Assembly (NCBI GenBank): GCA_951812535.1
Contig: CATOSK010000006.1
Location: 62,001-126,000 of the forward strand
Direction: 5' to 3'
Length of the DNA: 64,000 bases
DNA from: an uncultured Dehalococcoidia bacterium
GTDB taxonomy: Bacteria; Chloroflexota; Dehalococcoidia; Lucifugimonadales; UBA3495
A model generated the notes under the pieces. It saw only the letters and a program-made list of their open reading frames with translations, was not told where the DNA came from and made no database searches. Numbering within the stretch: position 1 is the first letter of the stretch; the number at the start of each line of letters is the position of its first letter. Below are positions 54,901 to 59,496 of this stretch, piece by piece. A program made the translations under genes and the position numbers.

Positions 54901-57092
54901 TGGATCGGCCAGGGCTCCTCAAACTCGTGGGAGAAGCGGAAGTTCCGGTCGTCATCGTAATAGTAGAATCCCTCGGCCGGGCCAGCCGTACATTCGTAGT
55001 TATCTTCGCTGTTTAAGGCACAAGGCGCATAACTCTCCCCGTCTTCCCACGAAGGGTCCGTGGGATCCAGGTAGCCCCAGTCGAGACTGAGCACCTGGGC
55101 GGTGTCGTTGTCGGTGGTGGATACGGTCGCCTTGGTCTCGACACCGGTATTGCCCAGCAGGTATCCCTCCCCAGGCAGCACGCTCAGGGTGATCAGCCCG
55201 GCGGCGGGCAGGTCGCGGTCGTCGTCGGGGGCGGTGAGGGAGACGCTCGTGGTCGGCATATTGGACGCGAAGGTGGCCTCGGTGGGTATCTCCGGCGCCG
55301 CGTCCCAGTGGTTGCCCCTCAGGTGGCCCCCGTTGTCGCCCACCCGGATGTTGACGGTGAGCTCCTGGGTCATATCGCCGCCGGCGCGGGTGAGCGTGAA
55401 GGTGGCGGTCTGCCCCTCGGTGATGGAGGCCTGGTCCCGGGCCAGGGTGACCAGGGTGCTGCCCCTGGGCGGGTCGTCTATCTCCACGTCCACCTCGTGG
55501 GGCGTCCCCTTGGCGTAACCGTCGCCGGGCATGGTGATGATCCTGGCCTTCAGGGCGTCGGTGCCCGGCTCGTCCACTCCGTCCACGTAGGCGCTGATGG
55601 TGAAGGTGGCGGTGGTCTCCCATGGGTCGAATTGCACGTCGGTTTCCTGCCTGCTGGGGTTGGTCCCCCCGGACATCCGGCTAGGCTCCCAGCTGCTGAC
55701 CTTGACGGTCGCGCTGCTGCCTATCGGTCCTCCAGCGCGGGTCAGGGTGTAGGTCACGCCGTCGCCTTCGTAAACGGTATCCGTGCTGGCGGCGATGGTG
55801 ACGGTTCCGGTCATGTCCCCGCCGTCGGCGGCGGCCACATCCGTCTCCCGGAAGCCGCTCTTGACCGTCCAGTACTGGGCTTCCTCCGAATCGGCGAGAG
55901 GCTTGCCCTCGTGGTCTTCGATGGCCAGAATTGACGCCTCGTAGACCCAGTCGTCCTCCTCCGCTCCGTTCTGCGTGACCTCTATCTCCCGCTCCACCTC
56001 CGTGTCCGATCCTGTGAGTTCCAGGGGGAAGTCACGGTACAGCCTGTTCGTACCCGAGTCCGTCTCCCAACCCTCCAGGACATGGTCCGGGCCGCTGCGG
56101 TCGGTTTCCACCCTGACGGTGAAGCTGGCGGTCTGGCCGGTGTCAGCGTCCTGCTGGCGGCGCTTGACGACCAGTTTCAGCGTGTCGCCCTCGTCAACGT
56201 CGGCGTCGTTGGCGCCGTCCTTGCCGAAGTTGAGCTCCAATTGTTGAGCGGTGTCGTCGTCGTTCACGTACACCACCGCGGAGGTGTCATGGTCCTCACC
56301 GTAAAACTTCAGGAGATAGTCCGCGGAGGGCAGGACGGTCACCGTCACGCCGTCCAGGTACAGGTGTCGACCGTCGTCGGGGACTGTCAAATCAAGGGTC
56401 TCGCTGGCGCTCCCTGCCCCGAACTGGATCTGGGTGGGCAGCACCGGGGGCGTATCCCAATAGTCGCCCCTCAGGAAATCGCCGGGGTCCGAGACTTCGA
56501 TATCGACGGCCAGGGGTTGAGTGGTGTCCCCTCCGGCCCGGGTGAAGGTGTAGGTGATGGTCTCGCCCTCGGCGACCGAAGACTGGTCACTACTCCTCGT
56601 CACGTTGACGACCGCGACGCTGTTGTCGGAGGGGGGGTCAAGAATTGTGATGCTTGCCGTATCGGCGCTTCCCACCTGGTAGCTTGAGTCGCCGGAGGTC
56701 AACACCTGGGCATTCAGCGTTTGGGTCCCGGACTCCGCAGCGCCGTCAACGAACGGCACAGCGTTCAGGAGAAGGCGCCTGTCTCCTCGCCTGAACCGCA
56801 CCTCGTGCATTTTTTCGGAAACATTGCTTCCACCGTCTGCCTTATTCGGCTCCCAGGTCTTAACCTGGACCAAGAGGGGAGCGGTATTGCCGCCGTACCG
56901 TTCCAGTATGAAGGTGCCCAGACCTCCCTCATAGACGCTGGTCTGGTTGGTCCTGACGGTAATGGTGGATGTACCGGGTCCCTGTGCTTCCGCTGGCAGC
57001 GGTTGGAAGATAAGACAAGCGGCTATGAACCCCAGGACCAGGGCATAGGCGGCAAGGCGGGTACAACGGAAGCCGTTACGACTTCGACTCAT
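33909..57092 (-). CDS. Giant secreted protein, 7,727 aa (Calx-beta, propeller-like, Fn3 modules)
   Basis: One uninterrupted frame of 23,184 bp. The ATG at 57092 is followed by a signal peptide (LAAYALVLGFIAACLIFQPLPAEAQG). Order: N-terminal Calx-beta-like units (TVYEGDGVTYTLTRAGG); about six units of type GVTISETSLTIEEGDSDTY; about twenty ~95-aa units of type VSVEFGSATYSVDESDD...DPERTVTIPI...DYSGVPASVVF...FAATADSVDDDGESVKL; and two GIWSDGTTIWV propeller-like modules, each paired with a cadherin-like domain. The C-terminus has two YQWSAGG...DIQGAT domains and one fibronectin III domain. DDD motifs between units suggest calcium binding. It is presumably a very long surface adhesin or matrix filament; there is no LPXTG or obvious type I secretion tail. 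It fills 36% of the window with no stop, although it is highly repetitive. Confidence 0.9.
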   Translation of the reverse strand: MSRSRNGFRCTRLAAYALVLGFIAACLIFQPLPAEAQGPGTSTITVRTNQTSVYEGGLGTFILERYGGNTAPLLVQVKTWEPNKADGGSNVSEKMHEVRFRRGDRRLLLNAVPFVDGAAESGTQTLNAQVLTSGDSSYQVGSADTASITILDPPSDNSVAVVNVTRSSDQSSVAEGETITYTFTRAGGDTTQPLAVDIEVSDPGDFLRGDYWDTPPVLPTQIQFGAGSASETLDLTVPDDGRHLYLDGVTVTVLPSADYLLKFYGEDHDTSAVVYVNDDDTAQQLELNFGKDGANDADVDEGDTLKLVVKRRQQDADTGQTASFTVRVETDRSGPDHVLEGWETDSGTNRLYRDFPLELTGSDTEVEREIEVTQNGAEEDDWVYEASILAIEDHEGKPLADSEEAQYWTVKSGFRETDVAAADGGDMTGTVTIAASTDTVYEGDGVTYTLTRAGGPIGSSATVKVSSWEPSRMSGGTNPSRQETDVQFDPWETTATFTISAYVDGVDEPGTDALKARIITMPGDGYAKGTPHEVDVEIDDPPRGSTLVTLARDQASITEGQTATFTLTRAGGDMTQELTVNIRVGDNGGHLRGNHWDAAPEIPTEATFASNMPTTSVSLTAPDDDRDLPAAGLITLSVLPGEGYLLGNTGVETKATVSTTDNDTAQVLSLDWGYLDPTDPSWEDGESYAPCALNSEDNYECTAGPAEGFYYYDDDRNFRFSHEFEEPWPIHFEVSRRAQDVGSTATFVVRVEHNRGWESARHADWPVDPVTGKRYQEFPLTLTGAQRKVIGRIEILDNGLRDPNWKYTVTIKQMEDVDGVPLTADQENEYWTVQGSRTQTLRKAGEIPFPEFNINLTNPREVQEGSQYTFQVERKWGNAHEPLPVQVRTWEPNRTSPDGTNPTEQVHNLTFPAVPVTSYFRTTLEQTLDVTVTATDDAIFETSDLLRIELLTPAKRRGSSIVKGQVAILDNDQPTIELTSDKTSVAEGEPVTFTLTRGNNTTGELIVGIRVDDPGKFLQGDYPGDADGVETPTSVTFADGESTKTVVITPPDDRRDIPDSTLTFTVEEAPAYEILGKNPETVQVTDNDVAPQVQISFNHDEVEEGQDLVLIVKRIGEAKNDLEIPMTGGRDDDQQFTVIGLDPGESEAHLRYNLPDNEYKGPDVGYSFTLQPENLEYWTPTGDTTVTARIVDNDPYRVSVRAFRASVDEGQQIYYRIIHDGYTDEALQVKVTHSEIGNAVGDMILGEQTHTIPVGGSGLTRAYPTQASDGSDGDATFTVELAASDEYEIDPDRASASVTVVDKDPLPVLRFKNFLVEVREDVGTAEHTVELVSNLPVLRDVTVEYQVQEQFISDGADVTESTGVLTIPAGETTGVIEIPIIQDAVAESDETFYVYLRNPVHTTLQYGVSSLRGWGTILDDEPTVTLETDTTAINEGTDAVFTLTRDEDTTEELTVWVQVAQSAPVSENVRETVVFAAGDDTATLTMPTENYRAPRGVAMTISATLLDPDDLGEPRIYAPGTTGPVLITVRDVSLPDVTVSAEAPWIREGETATFTFNRQNGEWRRFTIQIEVTADSRFVSSTLPTTVTFPRDESSVTLEIETDSDTTAEDNGEITVTVKDGRGYQPSFPSTVTATVFDDDSGFPDIRVTKSADWVNEGDDVSFTFTRSGATTDPLDFEVSLWRMRHRVTQADLDDPTRHVTTPSSIMPFDQEDLSLTFAAGESSLTITRSTTDDVLNGGNSTYHARVQSGADSVYTTVADYTELVWVQDDDRPTVTMAPASQEYVASIPISGLVSIIRPEVTLTRTGDASGNLTTDTLHVRTQYIPPPGPDVLEAGDQFGTFTEENSSQAAFISSHLYVNFMGWSGTYKFASPHYCPDEPEGECKYRPQYVLGTDTETAYRVYGALMGVRIEADQASFDEGSAATFTLHRLGGKKDAMDRPLQVRVAVTQQGDYISGTTPATVDFAAGQSTATLTVPTNNDTVDETNGTIRAEILYPTSYTDDELAYEIRKYPGTPWFTDYFATTEIDDDDNIIPDVSVADAVGREQDGTMEFTISMDGVNDEEAVTVDWATAEDGTDTAATSGTDFTADSGTVTFDVGETEQTVTITLLDDELDEAHETFNLVLSNPSGAALGDGTASGTILDDELDIAVIFSSVSGNVVEGEDLSFRVKRLPPLERGPTLGGIDPCDTVRQLETCFNHNPTAADVPDALTIKVDVTQKGDVISGTAPATATFQAGSVFATLVVPTDDDTTVEANGVVTAKVLNGSGYSPFSVGLAQDPDDFLPTEARTVYDNDLTFSIDDASAAEGSGSTLDFEVSLNAPAPRRVTVYAATVDGGATSHDNVTAHSLGEDFTARSGTITFARGDQAQTFSVSIVDDTIFERAETFSVRLSSPPHHTTIVDDTGVGTITDDEAPMEASVSRAHSVVNEGHAGPARFMVTLSHADTTNHERNPAVAWQTVAGTATAGDDYEAGSGRVNFETGETTGIIDVEIIDDDLVEATLETFSVELLQADTRLVTLPATDTSYEASIRDNETLTASITANAKNVVEGQDAVFTVRLTGGVTTAATKITFEVSESDSTKTYVDTDDYGTPIGNLTFPAGDDTGSSGTLKIPAGESFGTITYPIAADSQKENEGKGERMEVRLFTVYDGLRSSGVSQNQYKAFTTILDRDSLTASIGGTPTVTEGGKATFTVSLSTASDEAVLIGWATREAGETLDAGETAEPGSDYDADSGSVSIAAGDTSGTFTVQTTDDTLVEGSETFVVTLEEATKGTETPPEFVLLGTTSATGTITDNDVAPDGVTVAVSPASVNEGDGTTDLTVTVSLDGTAQFTTDTPVTLEFQDETATADDDYSAEGVSTVIPAEESSVTVNINFTPVDDNVAEGNETVSLVASSPALTNPDSAEITIEDNDVSPAAMTLSIAPVAADESAGDVSIEVTAEFNGTTTLPVDAAVEVTTDGDTAIAGDDFETATTTVTIPAGERRATATLSLTVLDDSLDEADETLTVTGSVTNLTGHTVSPATFTILDNDTAPTSIGLSVTGDAVTEDGYAVTLSVMATLLGGGRRLEATTVVLSLVDLTATVTDDYTAAWGNASLTIPGGQSYGETTLTITPLQDTLYEGDEAIAVRGDNTDPGLPVNGVRIEIQDDDLAPTVVALSVDPGTLSESVGSTLADVTATIEGGSTLTEDTQIRVELDLTGSAVRSNLVSSMVIPAGETSAKSKLLLTNLDDDVDDDDETLELTGTTDNPDLTVEPAQLVVTDDDTAGITISPNSLTVTEGGQSRDYTIKLDSQPTSDVTVTVDLPSNAGFTVSPGSVTFTPQSWRPKPIGVTGTEDADFTDEPAAIISHTVSSGDSLYRDTAAGSVSVTVRDDDRNIGVTISETSLTIEEGDSDTYTVVLVSQPTGDVTVTIAGHASTDVSLDKTTLTFTDEDWNAAQTVTVTAEHDGDIDDEDDVTLTHTVASTDDSGYDGISAESVTVSITDDDSVGVTVSESAMDLEEGERGTYTVVLNSQPAGDVTVTISGHAGTDVSLDRTTLTFTDQNWDRAKTVTVTAEHDGDDEDEDDVTLTHTVTSADDSDYDGISADSVTVSVTDDDEEGVVIYPTSVTVPEGHSVRYTVVLGTQPTGDVTVTINDPTDNTDVTADPATLTFTTSTWNTPQLVMVSADTDTDGDEDSATITHTVSGYGSVTTADDVAVTVTEDARVDVEISHETQRHTVGEGRSKDIKVVLDVDPERTLVVALSGDPVRGASSDDYTIPAFVVFSPGETEQSYTFHAVDDTVDDDDERVNVSFSSLPGGVSIGIPRRAFVDIGDNDRPETVEASFSVAAITVREGGGETLGVALDQKAERQINGIQLVWEFFGGANIGDTGGLQHSVSFGPTHLSTGFGFSVAQDRIDERGEGVKLTFGELPEGVVAGTPSELIITFGDDDDAGVTISTTTLTVAEGEDGEYTVVLDSQPTRRVTVAIGGASGTDLTLNPSTLTFTTGDWNSARTVTVSAGQDDDADEDTATLTHTVTSSDTLYEGISAEDVVVTVTDPDPGVKISKTALTIVEGSSDTYEVVLNTQPANDVTVTIAGHASTDAGLDKTTLTFTDQDWNTPQTVTVSAAGDADTEDEADVTLTHTVASSDADYEGFSAADVTVSITDDGQSVSVAFGAATYSVDESDDTNTPGNDYETVVTVTLAADPERTVTIPIDKANQGGASDSDYTGVPPSVVFNSGETAKTFTFAATADTDDDDGESVKLTFGTLPDGVTEGTIKETVVSINDDDPPADVDVEFGASAYSVAESDDTSTTETNENEVTITVTLSADPEQTVTIPISKTNQGGASDSDYSGVPGSMVFNAGETSKTFSFAATSDSVDDDDESVKLSFGTLPTGVTAGTTSETVISITDDDVPSVSVEFGSATYSVDESDDSTTSETKENEVTITVTLSTDPERTVTIGITTTDQGEVNQSQASSADYSGVPANVVFNAGETSKTFTFVAKADTVDDDGESVKLSFNNLPDGVSEGTIKETVVSINDDDPPADVDVEFEQATYTAAEGSTVTVKITLSVDPERAVSIPLVKTNQGGATSEDYSGVPANITFNVGETEKTFTFAATADSVDDDGESVKLSFNNLPDGVSEGTIKETVVSINDDDLPADVDVEFGQGSYTVAEGSTVTVTVTLSEDPERAVTIPVSKANQGGASDSDYTGVPASVVFNSGETAKTFTFAATADSVDDDDESVKLTFGTLPAGVTAGTINETVISITDDDVPSVSVSFENSAYSVDEGSSETIKVILSGWAERAVAIPVSATYLHGVGNGDFSGAPVTLNFAEDDTEKTFTFAATADSVDDDGESVKLSFNNLPDGVSEGTIKETVVSINDDDLPADVDVEFGQGSYTVAEGSTVTVTVTLSEDPERTVTIPVSKADQDGASNSDYSGVPTSVSFASGETSKTFTFAATSDSVDDDGESVKLSFGTLPTGVTEGTTSETVVSITDDDVPRVSVEFGSATYSVDESDDASTTEDKENEAIVTVALSADPERTVTIPMTTTDQGEINQSQASSADYSGVPASVVFNAGEISKTFTFAAKADTVDDDGESVKLSFNNLPAGVTEGTIKETVVSINDDDLPADVDVEFGQGSYTVAEGSTVTVTVTLSEDPERTVTIPVSKADQDGASSADYSGVPASVVFNAGETSKTFSFAATMDTVDDDGESVKLSFGTLPTGVTEGTTNETTVSITDDDVPSVSVSFGSATYSVDESDDSDTPGSDYETVVTVALSADPERTVTIPIDKANQGGASSADYSGVPASVVFNSGDTEKTFTFAATADTVDDDGESVKLTFGTLPTEVTEGSPSETVISINDDDLPADVDVEFGQGSYTVAEGSSVTVTVTLSEDPERTVTIPIEKANQDGASSADYSGVPATIAFASGETSKTFSFAATSDSVDDDGESVKLTFGTLPTGVTEGTTNETTMSITDDDVPSVTVSYGAGTYSVDETDDDSTTDTKENEAVVTVSLSADPERTVTIPIDKANQGGASSADYSGVPASVVFNSGETSKTFTFAATADSVDDDGESVKLTFRTLPTEVTEGTTNETTVSINDDDVPSVSVEFGSATYSVEETDDANTTEDKENEAVVTVTLSSDPERTVTIPIVKANQGGASSADYSGVPTSVVFNSGETSKTFTFVAAADSVDDDDESVKLTFGTTLPTGVTGGSTSETVVSINDDDLPAVTVEFGSATYSVAEGSSVTVKVKLSEDPERTVTIPITTTNQGGASDSDYSGVPANVTFNSGDTEKEFNFSAVADNLEDTGESVKLGLGTKPDGVTAGSTNETTVSINNASAQNSLTVNFGATDYGLSEGATITIKVTLNTAPGSEAVIPLTKTKQGGATDSDYTGVPDSVTFGSSDTEKTFTFSATQDSVDDDGESVKLSFGTLPTGVTEGTIKETTVSINDDDLPANLLETLVVSPKDIDGFDPDVTDYMVGVAADVAQATITATSYRSDDTVTINGTEVTNGSAHAVDLSVGLNPYEVVVTSVGSTDPTTYKVYIGRGTTAQGGWKAGDDLDTLRAAGNTSPSGIWSDGTTIWISDASTATLYAYSQADGTRDPGKDIALGSAVMAPTGIWSDGTTIWVIGPVEETVFAYTLSSGDRDSSRDIELDSSFMLPVDMWSDGVTMWIVDSPGDKLYAYTLSGGARDTSKDIALASENAAPGGVWSDGTTIWVTDSNDLKLYAYNFSDERVAGHDIDLHSRNSDAFNLWGNTDTLWMANNINDVSSPFNRIFTYNNVPVTVTFGSATYSVEESDDTSTTAVEENKVEVAVTLNVDPQRQVVLPITVTNQGTTTTNDYSGVPDSLTFESGETAKSFFLTAIDDTVEDDGESVKLTFGTLPDGVAGGTNTEAVVSIINDDTGVSFERMAYEATEGETVDIKLTLSSAVTKEVTIPLDKTELGGASNSDYSGIPETVKFESGETEKEIAFTAVEDEDDDDGESVKLRFGSLPTGVVPGANDETIVSINDDDQPADRLMALVVSPKDIDGFDPDVTDYMVGVAADVAQAAITATSYRPDDTVTINGTEVTNGSAHAVSLSAGLNTFAIVVNSSATVDSTTYTVYIGRGTTARGGWKAGDDLDTLRDAGNTAPAGIWSNGATIWISDVSNATLSAYSQADGSRDPGKDITLHSDNSSPAGIWSDETTIWVVNQLDTTVYAYTISNGSRDASKEFARSSGNAMAWGIWSDGTTMWVVDWSDDKLYAYTLADGSRDSDKDFDLTSDNASPRGIWSNGTTMWIVDVADDKLYAYDLSGSRVEGHDISLHSSNSDATGIWGDDDTAWVVNSTSDDGSPFDRVYTYNNIPVTVSFEQGTYTVAEGNSVTIQVVLSTDPERTVTVPVTKANQGGASSSDYTGVPSSVVFNAGETTKTFTFAATADSVDDDGESVKLTFGTLPTGVTEGTTSETVISITDAPTDPQVSVTVSFESSAYSLMEGSTVAVTVSLSEDPERTVTIPVTTNNGTGASDDDYSGVPDNIVFNSGDTEKDFSFIATQDSHDEDEETVTLGFGDMPSGVSTATPAQAAISIRDSLRVSFGASMYQAHEGGDDAIVVVRLDAAASVPTAIPIDVTLINGVTSDDFDGVPSEVVFGVGEQSRSFTVTAIDDDVEDDGEMIALGFGDLPAGVAAGSPSTATVELMNQENGATQTECPDDSGRRIILDSRGEITETNVSQFWRIELDPYRTYLIEVFGSNPQADLNGDELPDETRTLPNPMVISVHKGDRSEQITRTPLGNAIDLVRGSDATGWHQIEVSGMGETGTYRIRVRVNNVCFVSDNRAHYRYFGGPDGYVLDIPADVATTRVLEPSHVSTEAFLGDNWSWYWDREPDVDWFEAPGLKMDQEYDIVAWAADGFPSRHQATDLKIVGVYDSEGSLISGTTSTSTGKRVSIGFEPVSDGTYYIAVGSGSGDRTGVYKANIDEVAESGNNSARGTPAIDGKARVGRTLTADTSTIQDDDGLAKASFSYQWSAGGSDIQGATEKEYTPTEDDEGLQIQVFVSFMDDAGNPEAATSQPTGAVEPEHTNTSATGQPAITGEARVGQTLSVDTSGISDEDGLENADFTYRWQAGGVDIDGATASTHTLTADELDLAITVWVSFTDDKGTTEVLVSEATAAVIPESPPPAPSNLEATVNDDGTITLTWDAPDDDTITGYQILRRLPQQGEEEFTVIAEDTGTTVTNYTDTNVTEGTRHVYRVKAINGTGTSERSSWARADP
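36640..37330 (-). repeat. Second GIWSDGTTIWV propeller-like module of the giant gene
   Basis: About 230 residues with five repeats of the pattern GIWSDGTTMWVVDWSDDKLYAYTL-x-DGSRDSDKDF, each ~45 aa, beginning GWKAGDDLDTL. The repeat spacing and the W/D/Y pattern resemble blades of a beta-propeller. It is a near-duplicate of the module at about 38330-39020, 1.7 kb away. Confidence 0.7.
38330..39020 (-). repeat. First GIWSDGTTIWV propeller-like module of the giant gene
   Basis: About 230 residues with five repeats such as GIWSDGTTIWISDASTATLYAY and MWSDGVTMWIVDSPGDKLYAY. In the protein it comes before the copy at 36640-37330. Each copy is preceded by the same cadherin-like domain (VVSPKDIDGFDPDVTDYMVGV), so the duplicated block includes both. 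Confidence 0.7.
39960..44640 (-). repeat. Tandem Calx-beta-like array, ~285-bp units
   Basis: About fourteen near-identical units in a row, each ~95 residues, with two interleaved subtypes: VDVEFGQGSYTVAEGSTV and VSVEFGSATYSVDESDD with a KENE insertion. Conservation is strong at DNA level (for example, the stretch encoding ADSVDDDGESVKL recurs almost unchanged), implying recent expansion or gene conversion. Confidence 0.8.
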
Positions 57093-57343
57093 CGCAAGGG
57101 CGTCCTAACAAAAACGGGGTTGGGTCACCCGGGGTTTTCGAATAACAACAGTGCCTTCTCGCTGGGACCGGAATGTTCGTCGCATTGGGGCGCTTTCCGG
57201 AATAGCCGGCCCATTTCTTGCGACCAGCTATGAGACGGCGTCAGCGCCCCTCCGCTGACGAAAACCGGGGGGGTCCCTAGCCGGTCCGTCCGACGGAATC
57301 CGGGTGTATTGTCTTCACGTTTACACCCCGTTCCAACGGGTTA

Positions 57344-57371
57344 TTGACACTTTTCTTCACATGATTATCAT
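57344..57371 (+). promoter_or_regulatory. Putative sigma-70 promoter of HTH-membrane gene
   Basis: TTGACA (57344-57349), a perfect -35 consensus, and TATCAT (57366-57371) with a 16-bp spacer, in AT-rich DNA ~95 bp before the ATG at 57465. Confidence 0.55.
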
Positions 57372-57453
57372 AGATGCTGTTTCTTTTCGAAATCTATTCC
57401 TCGGAGTGAACTGGGTGCGCAACAGGAACTTTGGCACTTCTCACAGAGGGAAT

Positions 57454-57463
57454 GTGCACATAA
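57454..57463 (+). repeat. GTGCACATAA element, copy 1 (copy 2 at 58911-58920)
   Basis: The 10-bp sequence GTGCACATAA occurs immediately before the start codon of the HTH-membrane gene and again 22 bp after its stop codon. Each copy has a GGAATGTGC-type sequence close by. It may be a binding site of the encoded HTH or chance. Confidence 0.4.
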
Positions 57464-57464
57464 A

Positions 57465-58889
57465 ATGACGACGAGGTTCAATGTGCGCGGGTCCCGGGCT
57501 TCCCAGGTGGGCTTTCTGATGAGGGCCTATCGGGAATCCTTCAACCGGGAGGATGGTCTCAGGGGCCTGACCCAGGAAGAATTGCTCCAACGGATGGCGT
57601 CGGTTGACCCGGATTATGCGGAGCGGTACAGCCATACCACTGTTTCCAGGTGGGAATCGGGAAGGACCCGCCCCAACCTGCAGCGGCTGGAAGTGTTCGG
57701 GAAGGCCTTGGACCTGTCGGAGGATGAAATGTCCGGGCTGATTGCTTTGGCGGGGGTGATTCCCCAAGCCCTGAAGGACCCGGGCCAGGACGCTGCCGAT
57801 AATGCCGCGGTGGCCGAGCCTGGCCCTCAGGCGTTCCCTCCCGTCGTCTCGCCGGAGGAATTCGCTGATTTCATGGGAACCGGTAGAGTCCCTTCAACCG
57901 CCCGGTCGTTGTTCCGTTTCGTTCTTCTCCGGTGCCTGCCCTCCGCACTGTTCATCCTTGCCCTGGGGTATGGCCTCTTTCTGATCGGCTGGGATGGCTC
58001 CTGGATGCCCGTGGGCTACGTCGGCCTGGTCACGTGCCTGATCATGGTCCTGGGGCTGTTGCTGCCGGACCGGCAGGCGGGGATTCGAGACCTGTTGTGG
58101 GTCTCCCTATTCTTCCTATTGACCTCTCCCGCGCTGCAGTTCGCCCCGTTGGGCCTGGACCACTACAACATCCATACCGTGAGCATTCCCAGGGTGGATT
58201 TTCCCTGGGCCGGTGTCTACGTCGCCGGCCCCCTGGCCGGCACTCCTGCGCCCCATGGGCTGGTCCTTCTGGTCAACCTGTTGTTGGCCTCCGTCGGTGC
58301 CGTGATGTTCCAGGTAGTCCTGCGGTTCACCCGACACCGGGTTGGCAACTCCCTCCTCAGGGGAGCGGTTTGGGCCGTGCTCCCCCCCTTCGTTCTGGTA
58401 TACGGAGTCGTTGTTATCATCACCAATGTCTCGGTGGCGATTCAGCTCTCTGTTGTTCTCCCGGTGACGGCCTTCGTCATGACTCTCCTCGTCATCCTGC
58501 GCGACCCCAGCGTCTATCTCAGCGGAAGGGAACGGAGGTTCATGCTCTCGTCCATTATGGCGATAGCCCTGGTTGCTGCCCTCCTGGGCATCGGCACCGC
58601 CCTGGGGATATACTTGGCGCCGGATGTGCCCAGGGTGCTGCCAGACCACAACCTGCTCCGCTCCTGGGAGCTGGACTTCGCGGCCCTGGGGTATTCCCGT
58701 GAGGAGGCCCTCGACCGGCTGAACTTGGGGTACATGTGGCACGCCATGTGCACCTTCGTCTACGTGACCTTCATCGTGGGCGGCATCCTGGTCGCCGACA
58801 TCTACCGGACCGGCGATGACGGCCGGCCCGAACCAGTAGCCGCCTCCGGTGCCGTGGTTGTTTCCGCGCGGGAAGAGGAGGATCTCTAG
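57465..58889 (+). CDS. XRE-type HTH fused to polytopic membrane protein
   Basis: A protein of 474 residues. Residues ~13-95 form a Cro/XRE domain (GLTQEELLQRMASVDP..., HTTVSRWESGRTRPNLQRLEVFGKAL, LSEDEMSGLIALAGV). After a linker come about eight hydrophobic segments (for example FILALGYGLFLIGW, VGLVTCLIMVLGLLL, GVVVIITNVSVAI, SIMAIALVAALLGIGTAL, CTFVYVTFIVGGILVA). A membrane-tethered transcription factor is the simplest reading: it could sense an envelope or membrane state and bind DNA nearby. The gene is divergent from the giant secreted-protein gene, so that promoter is a plausible target (inference). It is preceded by GAGGG about 15 bases upstream and bracketed by two copies of GTGCACATAA. 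Confidence 0.75.
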   Translation: MTTRFNVRGSRASQVGFLMRAYRESFNREDGLRGLTQEELLQRMASVDPDYAERYSHTTVSRWESGRTRPNLQRLEVFGKALDLSEDEMSGLIALAGVIPQALKDPGQDAADNAAVAEPGPQAFPPVVSPEEFADFMGTGRVPSTARSLFRFVLLRCLPSALFILALGYGLFLIGWDGSWMPVGYVGLVTCLIMVLGLLLPDRQAGIRDLLWVSLFFLLTSPALQFAPLGLDHYNIHTVSIPRVDFPWAGVYVAGPLAGTPAPHGLVLLVNLLLASVGAVMFQVVLRFTRHRVGNSLLRGAVWAVLPPFVLVYGVVVIITNVSVAIQLSVVLPVTAFVMTLLVILRDPSVYLSGRERRFMLSSIMAIALVAALLGIGTALGIYLAPDVPRVLPDHNLLRSWELDFAALGYSREEALDRLNLGYMWHAMCTFVYVTFIVGGILVADIYRTGDDGRPEPVAASGAVVVSAREEEDL

Positions 58890-58953
58890 AACCTCCGTGG
58901 GAGGCCCGAGGTGCACATAAGGCTGAAGGAATGTGCGCAGAGGCCCAGGCCAG

Positions 58954-59496
58954 TCACTGCTGTTGTCGTGAACATTGGCCGGATGGTCGAGCTTCGGGGT
59001 TCCGGGCATGGAGATGGGCGGGGGGTTGGCCAGTCGGCCTTTTTATGCGCAGCAAAATAGTCTGGAATGCGGGCTCGGTATTCCCGGCCATGTTGCGGTA
59101 GTCCTCAGCGTTGCATACCCGTATACCCAGTATGACTGCTGCCTGTGCGGCCCTGAGCCTCACCATTGGGTCGGGGTCTTGTATGAGTTCGTTAATCACC
59201 TCCAGGCCGTCAACGATGAGATCCCTGAGACTTCCTCGGGTTGTCTCTGCCATTTCGTGAGTCACGCGGTCCATTTCGGTCTGGAAGTTTTCGTCCCGAC
59301 GCCGCCGCTTGAGGGTGGATCTGCTGATTCCAGCGTCCTTGGCGGCCTGGGTTAGGTTTGGGGCCGCTGCGATGATGGGCAGGGCGAGCATCTGCCTGCG
59401 TGACAGTTTGGGTTTTGTCTCCTCCCGATCTGATTCGTTCAGCTTGGTAGGGTCAGTGGATTTGTTGTCCAGAGGGCTGCTTCCAGGATCCGTCAT
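58954..59496 (-). CDS. Helix-turn-helix protein, terminase-small-subunit-like
   Basis: A protein of 180 residues from the ATG at 59496 (GAGG site); a longer form from 59595 adds non-coding-looking sequence. An HTH lies at NLTQAAKDAGISRSTLKRRRRDENFQ, followed by a long helix EMAETTRGSLRDLIVDGLEVINELI and DPDPMVRLRAAQAAVILGI. This layout is seen in phage-type HTH proteins and small-terminase-like proteins, and in chromosomal relatives of unknown role. The ~35 C-terminal residues are Pro/Arg-rich and probably disordered. There is no large terminase or other phage gene nearby, so it may be a phage remnant or an independent DNA-binding protein. Confidence 0.55.
   Translation of the reverse strand: MTDPGSSPLDNKSTDPTKLNESDREETKPKLSRRQMLALPIIAAAPNLTQAAKDAGISRSTLKRRRRDENFQTEMDRVTHEMAETTRGSLRDLIVDGLEVINELIQDPDPMVRLRAAQAAVILGIRVCNAEDYRNMAGNTEPAFQTILLRIKRPTGQPPAHLHARNPEARPSGQCSRQQQ

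Larger units (their letters stand above)
57093..57464. other. Divergent promoter region between giant gene and HTH-membrane gene
   Basis: A 372-bp region without a gene that must serve both directions. It contains an 8-bp hairpin, CGTCAGCG-CCCCTC-CGCTGACG (57239-57260), and a dyad TCCGTC-C-GACGGA (57285-57297). A sigma-70-like promoter points to the right. The promoter of the giant gene, on the (-) strand, is not clear. Confidence 0.45.

Noticed and set aside
58954..59496. Prophage packaging gene (terminase small subunit)
   Set aside because: Only the general HTH-helix layout fits; no large terminase, portal or capsid genes are near. Listed as an HTH protein with that caveat.
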